Below are positions 1-9,192 of a stretch of DNA of 64,000 nt, piece by piece (position 1 is the stretch's first letter; every line of letters starts with the position of its first letter). Origin of the DNA: Actinopolymorpha alba DSM 45243 (lineage in GTDB: Bacteria > Actinomycetota > Actinomycetes > Propionibacteriales > Actinopolymorphaceae); contig NZ_KB892744.1 of the NCBI RefSeq assembly GCF_000373925.1, positions 1 to 64,000 on the forward strand, written 5' to 3'. The position numbers and the translations under genes were made by a program. The notes beneath the pieces are model-generated. The model did no database searches and was not told the origin of the DNA. It saw nothing but the letters and a program-made list of their open reading frames with translations.

Positions 1-67
1 CCCCGCCAGCCGACACGCCCCCAACCGCCACCACCACAAAAAGCAACAGGCTCCAGGGCACGGAAAA

Positions 68-235
68 GTCTCCACTGCCTCGCCGGATAAGCCTGCGGCC
101 CCGGCGAGCCGGTCCGGGTCGGATGCCCAGGATCGCGAGAGGTGCAGCTCGACGTCGACGAACGCGTGCCCGCGTGGGGTGGCCAGGATCGCGAACACCA
201 CGAACGCGCACCGCGTCTGCGGCGGCTCGAACCAG
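68..235 (-). pseudogene. IS701-family transposase, internal fragment
   Basis: On the minus strand an open stretch reads ...TRCAFVVFAILATPRGHAF followed by VDVELHLSRSWASDPDRLAG. This resembles the IS701 transposase segment in which a hydrophobic strand is followed by RGxAxxDxxLYLPxSW and a D-rich turn. There is no start codon, no N-terminus and no C-terminus, so it is a scrap only. I see nothing else recognisable in bases 1-357. Confidence 0.5.
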
Positions 236-357
236 CGACCAACCCGACACGTCAGCACGTCCAGTTCCCTCTCCCACCCGCCAACCACTACGCCGAGCGC
301 CCATCGATCGGCGCCGACTGATCGCGGTGCCGACGCCATTGGGCCAGAATGCCTAGC

Positions 358-969
358 ATGGGCACTGACATCCACGGCGTTATCGAGTGCCGTCCCGAGT
401 TCACGTTCGGCCCTGACGAGGACGACGCGTGGGAATGGGCCATCGATCTGAGTCTGCTGTACACAGGGCGGGACTATGACCTGTTCGGCTGCCTCTTCGG
501 CGTTCAGAACTTTGCTGGATTCGTTCCAGTGGCCGCCGGACGAGGGCTCCCGACTGACGTCGCACCCCGTACACGCGATGCTGTTGAACAGTTCGGCAAC
601 GAAGCCCACTCCGCGAGTTGGCTGAATGGGAACGACCTGGCAGCCATTGACTGGAGCGAGTCCGCCATACGAGCCGACTCCAGGATCCACAGGTACGTAC
701 GCGCCACCGAAGACACGTGGGTGTACGACTCGAAGGCCGGCCAGGACCGTGAATGGGCCGATGCGACAGGTCATCGCCTGGATCAAGACGGTTCAGAATT
801 CCCCGAGGGCACGGAGTGGCTTGTCGATGATCGTCTGTATCGAGTGGAACGCCTTTGCCGTCGTGACGCGATCGGCGACGAGTGGTTGCCCGTGTTCGAG
901 GTCATGCGGGTTCTCGTCAGGCTGCATGGGTCAAACAACGTTCGGCTCGTCGTTTGGTTCGACGCCTAA
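358..969 (+). CDS. conserved hypothetical protein (MGTDIHG type)
   Basis: Protein of 203 residues beginning MGTDIHGVIE. It is soluble, acidic and aromatic-rich (YTGRDYDLFGCLFG near residue 40), with no signal peptide or membrane segment. Proteins starting with this motif occur in actinomycetes and phages without an assigned role. I chose the ATG at 358 because it begins the motif; an in-frame ATG nine bases upstream is possible. No strong ribosome binding site is visible for either. It stands alone and converges with the TetR gene. Coding character is good, but function is unknown. Confidence 0.7.
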   Translation: MGTDIHGVIECRPEFTFGPDEDDAWEWAIDLSLLYTGRDYDLFGCLFGVQNFAGFVPVAAGRGLPTDVAPRTRDAVEQFGNEAHSASWLNGNDLAAIDWSESAIRADSRIHRYVRATEDTWVYDSKAGQDREWADATGHRLDQDGSEFPEGTEWLVDDRLYRVERLCRRDAIGDEWLPVFEVMRVLVRLHGSNNVRLVVWFDA

Positions 970-1032
970 TCGCCCGACCGGATCTGCCGCGATGAGTGCT
1001 TCCCTCTGTCGCGGTTCACTGCCCTGGCTGCT

Positions 1033-1068
1033 GCCCTTGCGGGCGGCGCAGGGGCGCCGTCCTCGGGC
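1033..1068. repeat. GC-rich repeat in a convergent gap, copy 1
   Basis: The block GCCCTTGCGGGCGG, four bases, then GGGGCGCCGTCCTCGGGC recurs at 63142-63176 with a three-base middle. Both copies lie between convergent genes. Each contains the short hairpin GCCC-TTGC-GGGC, so a bidirectional terminator or REP-like element is possible. Confidence 0.6.
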
Positions 1069-1085
1069 CCGCCGGGCCGGTTAGA

Positions 1086-1685
1086 TCAGCCGTCAGCCGC
1101 GGTGAGCGCGGACAGGACAGTCGCGGTCACAGTGTCACCGGCCCGGCGGGCGGACAGGCGGCCGGCGTTGACCTCTTCGGCTGCCTGATGCATGAGCCCG
1201 TAGATGGTCGCGATGAGCCACGTCTGCGGCAGGTCGGTACGGAACACACCCTCGTCCTGGCCGCGCGCGACGAGCTTCCTCATCTGGCCGAACAACGGCG
1301 CGTGCAGCGTGCGCAGCCGGGCCGGGGGCAGACTGGTTGCTGCGAACGTGTACAGCGTGCGGTAGCGGTCGAGCGTCCGCCACTGGGAGCGCACCAGCCT
1401 CGCCATGGCCTCTTTGGCCGTACCGTCATGCAGTTCGAGGTCTGCCATCAACAGCCTGGACTCCGCGATGCAACGCTCGACGACCGCCTCGAGCAACGCC
1501 TCGCGGGTCGGGAAGTGGGTGTAGAGGGTGACACGGCTGACGCCGGCCGCCCGGGCGAGGGCAGCCAGGTTGACCTCGCCGCCACGGAGGATCCGTTCCG
1601 TGGCGGCGTCGAGAATGGCGGCGACGTTGCGTTCGGCATCGGCCCTCAGACGGCGACGCGCTGCCGTGTCCGGCTCGCGAGTCAT
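1086..1685 (-). CDS. TetR/AcrR family transcriptional regulator
   Basis: Protein of 199 residues. The N-terminal helix-turn-helix spans about residues 18-65 (AAILDAATERIL, then LAALARAAGVSRVTLYTHF), followed by an all-helical ligand domain of normal length. It probably represses a nearby transport or modification gene; the minus-strand methyltransferase just upstream is the obvious candidate. Its start codon overlaps the stop of a 39-residue membrane-protein remnant (1682-1801). The target operator is not proven. The paired repeats at 2780-2860 are the best local candidate. Confidence 0.88.
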   Translation of the reverse strand: MTREPDTAARRRLRADAERNVAAILDAATERILRGGEVNLAALARAAGVSRVTLYTHFPTREALLEAVVERCIAESRLLMADLELHDGTAKEAMARLVRSQWRTLDRYRTLYTFAATSLPPARLRTLHAPLFGQMRKLVARGQDEGVFRTDLPQTWLIATIYGLMHQAAEEVNAGRLSARRAGDTVTATVLSALTAADG

Positions 1686-1801
1686 GCCGCGAGGATACGG
1701 CCGGGCGCGGAACCCTCCTCGACGGGGCCCAAACCGGCGAAGTAGCCGACGGTTAGCGCCACGACGAGGTCGAGGATGCCGCTCAGGCTCGCGAGGGTCA
1801 T
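1682..1801 (-). pseudogene. short membrane-protein remnant coupled to the TetR gene
   Basis: A 39-codon minus-strand frame encodes MTLASLSGILDLVVALTVGY followed by FAGLGPVEEGSAPGRILAA. It has one clear hydrophobic helix, and its TGA overlaps the ATG of the TetR gene. An in-frame TAG lies two codons before the ATG. The sequence resembles the middle of a small multi-helix membrane protein whose other helices are missing, so I take it as a leftover. A real small membrane peptide is the alternative. Confidence 0.35.
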
Positions 1802-1823
1802 GGCCTAGATGTAGCCGGGTAGA

Positions 1824-2705
1824 TCAGAAATGGCGGCCTCCAGAAGGACTCGTTCCGAGGGTGTCCCCGAGCGGGCGGGAGGCGGCGACCAGCCAGAAGC
1901 TGCCCGGCATCCGCACCCCTCCAGGTACCTCGTACGGACGAAGGGCCGCCGTGACCGCCGAGCGGACGCCCTCCGCGGGCCGGCCGGTCTGGTCGAGGTA
2001 GAAGCGGACGGGACCCATGCCGAGGACGAACTCAGCGGCGTCGGCGGCGTCGCTGCCGTACGTCATGTACACATCGATCCCGGTGGCGGTCACGGTCTCG
2101 AATCCGGCCCGACTCAGCAGGTCGTGGAGATGGTCGTGGTCGGCGAGCGAGAACATCCCGGGCTCTCGGGGTCCTGCCGGGCCGGGCGGTCGTCCAAGTA
2201 GGGCTGTCATGGGGGCGACGAACCAGTCCTGCCGATGGACGTCGCGGGGGCAGACGAAGACGAGACGGCCGCCGGGCCGCAGTGCCCGGCCGATGTTGGC
2301 GAAGGCGGTGACCGGATCGGAGAAAAACATGATCCCACCCCGGCTGATCGCGACGTCGAAACCCCCGGCCTCGAACGGATACACCTGCGCGTCGCCGTGT
2401 TCGAACCGAACGTTTGAGACGCCTTCGGCCGCAGCCGTCGCCCGTGCTTGGGCGAGCATCGGTGCGGAGAGGTCGACCCCTAAAGCGTGTCCTCGGTGTG
2501 CCCGCGCGGCCGCGAGTCTTGTGGACTGGCCGTTGCCGCAGCCGATGTCCAGCACGTGGTCCTGTTCACCGATCGCCGCCGCAGTGAGCAGGTGATGGTT
2601 CAACTCCTGGCTCACCGCGTCCCAACGCTGTTGGTGGGCAGCCCAGTGCTCGCCCTCGTAGCCGTTCCACGCCTCTGCCTGGTGGGTGTTCACGATGTGA
2701 CCCAT
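1824..2705 (-). CDS. class I SAM-dependent methyltransferase
   Basis: Protein of 293 residues. Motif I, HVLDIGCGNGQSTRLAA, lies near residues 50-66. An acidic turn (LGVDLSAPML) and FDVAISRGGIMFFSDP near residue 115 complete the Rossmann-fold methyltransferase pattern of the UbiE/Methyltransf_11 group. The substrate cannot be told. The start at 2705 is preceded by AAAGG at good spacing. The gene is divergent from the racemase. A TTGCTT/TACACT promoter pair and a repeated motif lie in the shared gap, so control by the neighbouring TetR protein is plausible. Confidence 0.85.
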   Translation of the reverse strand: MGHIVNTHQAEAWNGYEGEHWAAHQQRWDAVSQELNHHLLTAAAIGEQDHVLDIGCGNGQSTRLAAARAHRGHALGVDLSAPMLAQARATAAAEGVSNVRFEHGDAQVYPFEAGGFDVAISRGGIMFFSDPVTAFANIGRALRPGGRLVFVCPRDVHRQDWFVAPMTALLGRPPGPAGPREPGMFSLADHDHLHDLLSRAGFETVTATGIDVYMTYGSDAADAAEFVLGMGPVRFYLDQTGRPAEGVRSAVTAALRPYEVPGGVRMPGSFWLVAASRPLGDTLGTSPSGGRHF

Positions 2706-2779
2706 GGCTCTACCTTTCGTTTCCCGATCTACGTTCGTCCGAGCCAGCCGCCCTCCGCCGCCTGACGGACATCGAACTT

Positions 2780-2860
2780 ACCTGAACGCTAGTGTAAAGG
2801 TTAGGAGAGGCGAGCAAGCAACTGAAACGACGACCTATCTGAACGCATATGTTAAGTTTC
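2780..2860. promoter_or_regulatory. paired direct repeats in a divergent promoter region
   Basis: ACCTGAACGCTAGTGTAAAG at 2780 and ATCTGAACGCATATGTTAAG at 2838 match at most positions and are 58 bp apart. They lie between the methyltransferase and the racemase. The first overlaps the putative minus-strand -10 (TACACT), and the second lies next to a TTGACA on the plus strand at about 2871. They could be sites for the TetR protein encoded two genes away. Confidence 0.45.
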
Positions 2861-2896
2861 TTGACACAGTCACACGTGTGCTGAGAGGGACCGCGG

Positions 2897-3610
2897 ATGC
2901 GAACGATCGGACTGATCGGTGGGATGAGCTGGGAGTCGTCCGCCGAGTACTACCGGATGATCAACGAGGAGACTCGCCACCGGTTGGGCGGCCACCACTG
3001 CGCGCCGAGTCTGCTGCTCACGCTCGACTTCGCCGAGATCGAGGCAATGCAACGTGCAGGCGACTGGGACGCGGCCGGCGCCCGGCTGGCGGCCGCCGCG
3101 CGCACCCTCGAGGCGGCCGGCGCCGACCTCGTCCTGCTCTGCACGAACACGATGCACCTGGTGGCCGACGCGATCACCAGTGCCGTGGGCATCGAGTTCG
3201 TCCACATCGTCGACGCGACCGCGGAACGCGTCGTCGAGGCCGGACACCGGCGGGTCGGGCTACTGGCCACCCGCTACACGATGGAGCACGGCTTCTACCA
3301 CGACCGGATGCGCGCCCACGGCATCGAGGTGATCGTTCCGGACGAGCCCGATCGCACCCTCGTGCACGACGTGATCTACAAGGAACTCACGAGGAACCGG
3401 ATCGAGAACTCCTCACGCCTCGCCTACCAGAAGGTCATGGCCCAGCTTGCCGAGCGCGGAGCCGAGGCGCTCGTCCTGGGCTGCACCGAGATCACGTTGC
3501 TGGTCAGCCAGGACGACTGCCCGGTTCCGATGTACGACACCACCCGCATCCACGTCGAGGCCGCCGTCGACCTCGCGCTCACGCCCGAGACTTTGCCAGT
3601 CGGGCCGTAG
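2897..3610 (+). CDS. aspartate/glutamate racemase family protein
   Basis: Protein of 237 residues, the usual length for cofactor-independent amino-acid racemases. The N-terminus has GLIGGMSWESSAEYYR. The two catalytic cysteines appear in LLCTNTMH (about residue 82) and LVLGCTEI (about residue 195), which act as the paired thiol acid/base in this family. It most resembles the YgeA-type broad-specificity branch. The start ATG has a GAGAGGGA ribosome site six bases upstream. It is a single gene, divergent from the methyltransferase, with a cytosolic role in D-amino-acid supply or breakdown. Confidence 0.88.
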   Translation: MRTIGLIGGMSWESSAEYYRMINEETRHRLGGHHCAPSLLLTLDFAEIEAMQRAGDWDAAGARLAAAARTLEAAGADLVLLCTNTMHLVADAITSAVGIEFVHIVDATAERVVEAGHRRVGLLATRYTMEHGFYHDRMRAHGIEVIVPDEPDRTLVHDVIYKELTRNRIENSSRLAYQKVMAQLAERGAEALVLGCTEITLLVSQDDCPVPMYDTTRIHVEAAVDLALTPETLPVGP

Positions 3611-3992
3611 CCCCACGATCGCGCCGTATAGCTGGCTGACCTGGCCTTCCTTTGTTGCGCTTGCGAGCGATGTCCATTGCGCTTTCCATGAGTACGCCTC
3701 ATCCATGCCACGCAAAGCGGACGAACGCCCTGGCCGCGTGCATCAGTACGCAAGGATGACGTGGACAGGCCGGTCGCATTGCCGCGCACTGCGCGGTATG
3801 TCTGGTCCTGTCGGCCTGGTGCCGGAGCCCGTTGGCGACCAGCCGCCCCATTCGCTACGTTCGTTGAGCTCAGCCCCTTCAGCAGCTGCGATCTCGGCTG
3901 GCCTGTGTCGCACTCAGCGCACCCGACACCTTCGAGCTAGAGGGGCCTGAGAGGGAGGTGGCGGTCGAGACCTCTCCGCGTACCCTGGGCGG
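3611..3992. other. non-coding stretch, nothing recognised
   Basis: About 380 bases between the racemase and the AbrB-type gene. No frame has convincing coding character or a recognisable motif. Mixed short runs on the minus strand did not match any transposon family I know. Confidence 0.4.
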
Positions 3993-5132
3993 GTGCGTCA
4001 CCTCCGCCGCGCGGCAGTTCGAGCGTTCTCTGCGTCACGTTGGCGCTGGGCGACGTGGTTGGCTGTCACGGTGGTGGGTTGTGCGGCCGGAGAGGCCGCC
4101 GAACCAGTCGTACCCGCCGCGCACTTGCTGGTACCACTGATCGCTGGGGTCGCCGCGGCCGGCACCGGATTAGTCACCGCACAGGTCCCGCGCCGCATCA
4201 ACCGGAGTAGCCAGGCGGTGCTCGGAGTGTTGATGGGGAGCTACCTCAGCCCGTTGGCCCTGCACCAGGCGGCCGGTGCGATGCTGCCGTTGGTCGCGGT
4301 GACCGCCGCGACCATCGTCCTCAGCCTGGGGGTGGCTGCCGGATTGAGCCGGGTGATCCGCATGGACGGAGCCACGGCCACCCTCGGTATGCTCCCGGGC
4401 GGCTCAGCCGCTGTGGTGTCGTGCGCGGAGGATCTGAACGCCGACTCGCGAACTGTCGCCTTGATGCAGTACATGCGGGTCGCCTCGGTTGCCATGACCG
4501 CGCCGATCCTGGTCCAGTGGCTGGTCACGTCCGGGGCACCCGTACCACATCCCCTCGCCGCAGCTCCTGCTCCCTGGCACCTGGTGACTGGTGCCGATCA
4601 GGACACTGGGCTCGTCCTGCTCGCGGTCGTCGCCCTCGGCGGCGCCTGGCTCGGCCGACGAATTCGGTTACCCAGCCCCGCACTGTTCGGCCCCATGCTT
4701 GCAACGGCTGCGTTGAGCTTCAGCCTGCCCGTCCACAGCATGGCCCCGACCGGAATACTCCGCGGCGCGATGTTCACCATCGTTGGTCTGGACGTCGGCC
4801 TCCGCTTCAACCGTTCGACCGTCGCCCGCCTGGGCCGCCTCCTCCCACTGATCATGGCCTGCACCCTTGCCGTGTGTGCCGCGTGCGCCGCCCTGGCCTG
4901 GCTCCTGTCCGGCCTGATCCACATTCCTCTGTCGGACGCCTACCTCGCCACCACCCCTGGGGGCATCAACGCCGTCTTGGCGATCGCCGTGACCACTCAT
5001 GCCAACGTGTCCCTCATCTCGAGTGCGCAGAGTCTGCGTCTGCTCGCCATGGTGGTGCTCGCACCGCTCCTGATCCGGCTGATCACAGCGTTGCGTCCAC
5101 AGCGGATGCGAGACGATCAGCAAGTGGAATGA
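3993..5132 (+). CDS. AbrB-type integral membrane protein
   Basis: Protein of 379 residues with about ten hydrophobic segments arranged as two related halves. Each half carries a glycine/proline loop: MLPGGSAAVVS near residue 135 and TTPGGINAVLAI near residue 328. This duplicated layout is typical of the AbrB/putative ammonia-monooxygenase-regulator membrane family (PF05145), whose transport function is unsettled. A GTG start at 3993 fits the first positive-inside stretch (RHLRRAAVR). It stands alone between the racemase and the convergent sensor kinase. Confidence 0.8.
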   Translation: MRHLRRAAVRAFSASRWRWATWLAVTVVGCAAGEAAEPVVPAAHLLVPLIAGVAAAGTGLVTAQVPRRINRSSQAVLGVLMGSYLSPLALHQAAGAMLPLVAVTAATIVLSLGVAAGLSRVIRMDGATATLGMLPGGSAAVVSCAEDLNADSRTVALMQYMRVASVAMTAPILVQWLVTSGAPVPHPLAAAPAPWHLVTGADQDTGLVLLAVVALGGAWLGRRIRLPSPALFGPMLATAALSFSLPVHSMAPTGILRGAMFTIVGLDVGLRFNRSTVARLGRLLPLIMACTLAVCAACAALAWLLSGLIHIPLSDAYLATTPGGINAVLAIAVTTHANVSLISSAQSLRLLAMVVLAPLLIRLITALRPQRMRDDQQVE

Positions 5133-5190
5133 TCGAACCGCGACCGCTGCTTCGCATGTCGTCCGGCTTTCAGGGATCCATGTCCGGCCT

Positions 5191-6717
5191 CTACGGGGAG
5201 CTTGCCCCGACTGCCGGCACAGGCGGCGGCCCGCCGTCCGTCTGCTCGAGTGGTAGTGATACCTGGATCCTCGTGCCGTGGCCGGTAGGGCTGACGACGT
5301 CGATCGATCCTCCGAGAGCCTCAACCCTGTCGTACAACCCAATCAGACCCGAGCCACGCTGCGGTACTGCCCCACCGACACCGTCATCGCAGATGCGCAG
5401 CCGCAGTGTGCTGTCTCGCTCCTCGACGAAAACGGCCGCATGCGAGGCGTTGGCGTGCTTGATCGTGTTGGTGAGAGCCTCGGAAACGACGTAGTACGCC
5501 GCCACCTCCACCGGCGGCGAATACCGGGAGTCGGCATCGAGGCTGAGCTCGACCGGGACGGCCGAGCGCCGGGCAAGCGTCCGCAATGCCGGGCCGAGAC
5601 CGCCCTGAGAGAGAATCGCCGGGTGAATACCCCGCGTTGTCTCGCGGAGTTCATCCAACACCTCGGTGATCTCGTCAGCGACCTGGCCGATGTCGCCCCG
5701 CAGTGCCGGCAACTCTGCCGGCACCGTTTCCTGGGTAAAGCGTAGTTCGAGTCCCAGCGAAACGAGCCGCTGTTGCACGCCGTCGTGCAGGTCCCGCTCG
5801 AGACGTCGCCGCATGTCATCTCCGGCTGCGACCACGCGTGCACGCGACGCAGCGAGCTGTTCACGGCTCTCGGCGTTCGCGATCGCGGTAGCGACGATCT
5901 CGGTGAACCTCGCGATCTGTGCCTCCGTGTCCGGCGGGAAGGGTTCGGCGTTCCTCGTCGACGCAGCGATCACCCCCCACAAGCTTCCGGCCACGACGAT
6001 CGGGCAACCGACCGACGAGCGGATACCCAGTGCGCGCGATTCCTCCGCGATCGCACCCGTTGCGCCGACAAAGCTCTCGATCCGAACCGGGTCTCCGGTT
6101 TGTCGGACCTCGCGGGCGATGCTCAACCCTTCGAGCTCGAACCGCGTGCCGAGGGCCTGCTGCGCCGGCCCGCTGCTCCAGACGGCCACGCCGGTCACGG
6201 TCCCGTCCTCCTCGTAGCGCTCCAGACGGGCGAGATCGGCATTGCATTGCCGGCCGACCTCCCGGGCGACGGCTTCGAAGACCGCCGACGGCGAGACCGA
6301 CTTCGCAGCCAGTGTCGCCACCCGGCGCAACGCGGACTGCTCCTCGGCCAGGCGTGCCGACTCCTCTGCCGCCCGCCGCATCCGGCCCGCCAACTGCCCC
6401 ACGACGACGGCCGTGATGACGAAAACGATCAACACGACAAGGGTAAGCGGGTCACGAATCGTCAACGTGTGGATCGGAGGAACGAAAAGGTACTCATAGA
6501 CCAGAGCGCTCAGGACTGCGGCCACTACCGCGAGCCCCGTGCCCCAAATGGTGGCGGCAGCCAAGATCACGAGTATGTAGAGTGCTTCGAGACCAACCCC
6601 CGGTAGGTATGGATCGAAGAACACGATCAAGCTAGCGAACGCAGCCACCAGCGCCGCGCTGACCAACAGCCCGCTCAACCAATGCAGGACGGGCAAACTC
6701 GCCGCGTACCGTGCCAT
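5191..6717 (-). CDS. sensor histidine kinase (DUF4118-GAF-HisKA_3-HATPase)
   Basis: Protein of 508 residues. The first 105 residues hold four closely spaced membrane helices of the KdpD-like DUF4118 type. A GAF-like domain covers about 140-290. The dimerisation box has ERDLHDGVQQRLVSLGLELR with the predicted phospho-histidine at residue 311. The C-terminal ATPase shows N, G1 and G2 boxes (EALTNTIKHA, CDDGVGG, GLIGLYDRVEALGG). This is the NarL/LuxR-partner class, so the response regulator at 9562 is a likely partner although not adjacent. The signal is unknown; GAF kinases often sense redox state or gas. Confidence 0.88.
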   Translation of the reverse strand: MARYAASLPVLHWLSGLLVSAALVAAFASLIVFFDPYLPGVGLEALYILVILAAATIWGTGLAVVAAVLSALVYEYLFVPPIHTLTIRDPLTLVVLIVFVITAVVVGQLAGRMRRAAEESARLAEEQSALRRVATLAAKSVSPSAVFEAVAREVGRQCNADLARLERYEEDGTVTGVAVWSSGPAQQALGTRFELEGLSIAREVRQTGDPVRIESFVGATGAIAEESRALGIRSSVGCPIVVAGSLWGVIAASTRNAEPFPPDTEAQIARFTEIVATAIANAESREQLAASRARVVAAGDDMRRRLERDLHDGVQQRLVSLGLELRFTQETVPAELPALRGDIGQVADEITEVLDELRETTRGIHPAILSQGGLGPALRTLARRSAVPVELSLDADSRYSPPVEVAAYYVVSEALTNTIKHANASHAAVFVEERDSTLRLRICDDGVGGAVPQRGSGLIGLYDRVEALGGSIDVVSPTGHGTRIQVSLPLEQTDGGPPPVPAVGASSP

Positions 6718-6814
6718 CTCGTCGCATCCCCTTTAATGCAACGGTAACAGCAGTGGTTGCCAGGGGCTCCTGGAGCCGTCGGACCTCGAAGTGGGCGTCT
6801 CTCAGGCGTTGGTC

Positions 6815-7303
6815 TCAGACGGCCACGAACGGACCCGCGGGTGCCGTGAGGCTGAGGTAACGGCCCTCGATCGTGGTGAGCGGGACGCGAACGAACGTGA
6901 CGGCATCGGGGCTCCGCCGTTGTATACCCAATCGTGACAGCCGGGCGATCTCGTTTGGTTCCTCCACGATCCTGGCTTGGCCGACGGCCGCGACATACCA
7001 CCCGTGGTCGCCTTGGTCGATGTGGTCGACTTCGAGCGCCACAACCGAATTGCCGAGGGCGATGCCAAGCCTGGAATCCGAAGCGATCAGGAATACGGCA
7101 GCGTCCCTGTCGAGCCGGAAGTCCACGGGTTCGACCGCGGGGACCGCATTGTCGGTGAACACGATACGGCCGAGGCGCGCGTTCTCGAGCAGGCGTAGGC
7201 ATTCGAGCAGCGGAATTCTCTCCGACGCCTCAACCCCATCCATGCGCTCGACGTCTGCCGTTGTCCAGGCCACGTCCCCCGCGGTGATGTGAGCGGTCTT
7301 CAT
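6815..7303 (-). CDS. pyridoxamine 5-prime-phosphate oxidase family protein
   Basis: Protein of 162 residues with the split-barrel pattern LECLRLLENARLGRIVFTD followed by VEPVDFRLDRDAAVFLIASD near residues 33-80. These are small FMN- or F420-binding proteins, usually not true PdxH. The start at 7303 overlaps the stop of the glucosidase gene by four bases (ATGA), so the two are translationally coupled. Its position between the glucosidase and the sensor kinase suggests a shared stress or redox programme; the substrate is unknown. Confidence 0.8.
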   Translation of the reverse strand: MKTAHITAGDVAWTTADVERMDGVEASERIPLLECLRLLENARLGRIVFTDNAVPAVEPVDFRLDRDAAVFLIASDSRLGIALGNSVVALEVDHIDQGDHGWYVAAVGQARIVEEPNEIARLSRLGIQRRSPDAVTFVRVPLTTIEGRYLSLTAPAGPFVAV

Positions 7304-9147
7304 CGGAGTTCCTCGTTGGTCCCGTCACTCGTAACCAGCCACCAGGCGGCGGTGTTGGCAGGCATCTTCTCGCCAACATCGGAGTCGCTGCGAAGTATCA
7401 GTTCGCCGTCGATGGGGGAGGCGATCGGCCGGTCGGAGCAGTTGACCACGCAGGCGAGGTCGCCGTGGGTGAATGCCAGAACGCCGGGCTCGCTCGGCAG
7501 CCACCGCAGCTCGCCAGCTGATTCGGGGGAATCATGCCGCGCGGCCGAGAGCTGGCGACGCAGGGCGATCGCTTTGCGATACAGCCGCAGTGTCGAGTCG
7601 CCGTCGCGCAGCTGCTCGTCCACGGAAAGGTCGGCGAACCAGGCGGGCTGCGGCAGCCACGGGGTGCTGGAAGCCGAGTCCGGGGAGAACCCGAGCGAGC
7701 CCTTACCAGAGGTCCACGGCAACGGGACCCGGCAGCCGTCCCGGCCGCGCCGTGCACCGCCGGAGCGGTGGAACATCGGGTCGGTCAGCAACTCGACCGG
7801 CAGGTCCACGACCTCGGGCAGGCCCAGCTCCTCACCCTGATACAAGTACGCCGACCCCGGTAGCGCGAGCATCAGCAGCGCGGCAGCCCGTGCGCGGGCC
7901 TTGCCAAGCTCGACATCGCCCGCATCAGCACCGGGAGCGCCACCGGCGTACCGCGTAACCGAACGCGGCATGTCGTGGTTGTTGAGCACCCAGGTCACCA
8001 CCGAATCAGATGCGGCAACGGTGCCCAGCCCGCGATCGATCACCTTCGACAGCGACTGTTCGTTCCAGGCGGCGTGCAGGAAGTCGAAGAAGAACGTCTG
8101 GTGCAACTCGTCAGGCCGCTGGTACTGCGCCAGCTGCTCCGGGTCACGCAGACCAACCTCGCCGATCAGCGCCCGTTCCCTGCCGGTCCGTTCGGTGTAC
8201 TCGTCGGCGATCGCCCGCCACCGGCGCCACACCTCGTGCACCTCCGCCTGGTTCCAGGCGTAAGGGTTGACCGGATCGCCGGTCAGCTCGTCGTCGATGG
8301 CCCTCTCGTGGTCCGGCAGCCCGTCCCGCTTGTGCAATCCGTGCGCGACATCGATCCGCAGACCGTCCACACCCCGGTCGAGCCAGAACCGCAGCACCCG
8401 CTCGAAGTAGGCAGAGACGTCGAGGTTCCGCCAGTTGAAGTCCGGCTGATCCTTGGAGAACGTGTGCAGATACCACTGACCCGGGGAACCGTCCGGCTCG
8501 CTCACCCGCTGCCAGGCCGACCCACCGAAGATCGAACGCCAGTTGTTCGGCGGCAGTTCACCATGTTCACCCCGACCGTCGGCGAAGTGGAAGCGGGTAC
8601 GCTCCGGGCTTCCCGGCCCCGCAGCCAGCGCCGCGGCAAACCACGGATGCTCAACCGAGCAGTGATTCGGCACCACATCGATGATCACCCGCATGTGCAG
8701 CCGGTGAGCCTCACGCACCAGCCGGTCGAAAGACTCGAGGGTGCCGTAATCGGGATCCACCGCGCAGTAGTCGGCCACGTCATAACCGTGATCGCGCTGC
8801 GGCGAAGCGTAGAACGGGTTCAGCCAGAGCCCGTCGACTCCCAGATCCCGCAGGTAGGGAAGCTTCGCCCGTACACCGTACAGATCGCCGACACCGTCGC
8901 CGTCGGCATCATGAAAGCTGCGCACGTACACCTGGTAGATCACAGCGTTCCGCCACCAGCCCAGGTGGCGATCCACATCCTGAGGGCGACCCCGGACCGC
9001 CGTCACGTCGTCGGGGAAGTTGATGGAGCGCGGCCCGAATTCCGGAGAGCCGTCCTGGATCCAGGCGCGGCGATCCTCTAGCCAGCGTCGACGAGACGTG
9101 CGGCGCGATTTCGCTTGGAGAGTCATCGGGGACCGTCCTTTGGTCAT
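7300..9147 (-). CDS. GH13 alpha-glucosidase / oligo-1,6-glucosidase
   Basis: Protein of 615 residues carrying the GH13 motifs in order. DVVPNH is region I. GLRIDVAH holds the nucleophile Asp266. LIGEVGL holds the acid/base Glu330. NNHDMPRS holds the transition-state Asp392. The barrel starts near residue 85 (WWRNAVIYQVYVRSF), as in intracellular alpha-glucosidases or dextran glucosidases. About 80 extra basic residues lie at the N-terminus with no export signal. The ATG at 9126 has a better ribosome site (AAAGGA) than 9147 and may be the true start. A CATTGG/CCAATG inverted repeat lies just upstream. It is followed by the coupled flavin-binding protein. Confidence 0.9.
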   Translation of the reverse strand: MTKGRSPMTLQAKSRRTSRRRWLEDRRAWIQDGSPEFGPRSINFPDDVTAVRGRPQDVDRHLGWWRNAVIYQVYVRSFHDADGDGVGDLYGVRAKLPYLRDLGVDGLWLNPFYASPQRDHGYDVADYCAVDPDYGTLESFDRLVREAHRLHMRVIIDVVPNHCSVEHPWFAAALAAGPGSPERTRFHFADGRGEHGELPPNNWRSIFGGSAWQRVSEPDGSPGQWYLHTFSKDQPDFNWRNLDVSAYFERVLRFWLDRGVDGLRIDVAHGLHKRDGLPDHERAIDDELTGDPVNPYAWNQAEVHEVWRRWRAIADEYTERTGRERALIGEVGLRDPEQLAQYQRPDELHQTFFFDFLHAAWNEQSLSKVIDRGLGTVAASDSVVTWVLNNHDMPRSVTRYAGGAPGADAGDVELGKARARAAALLMLALPGSAYLYQGEELGLPEVVDLPVELLTDPMFHRSGGARRGRDGCRVPLPWTSGKGSLGFSPDSASSTPWLPQPAWFADLSVDEQLRDGDSTLRLYRKAIALRRQLSAARHDSPESAGELRWLPSEPGVLAFTHGDLACVVNCSDRPIASPIDGELILRSDSDVGEKMPANTAAWWLVTSDGTNEELR

Positions 9148-9175
9148 CGGGACTCCGGACCTTCGGTGGGCGGGC

Positions 9176-9192
9176 CATTGGTCTACCCAATG
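9176..9192. promoter_or_regulatory. inverted repeat upstream of the glucosidase
   Basis: CATTGG-TCTAC-CCAATG has perfect six-base arms with a five-base spacer, 29-45 bases before the glucosidase start. It is well placed for an operator. No cognate regulator is identifiable. Confidence 0.35.
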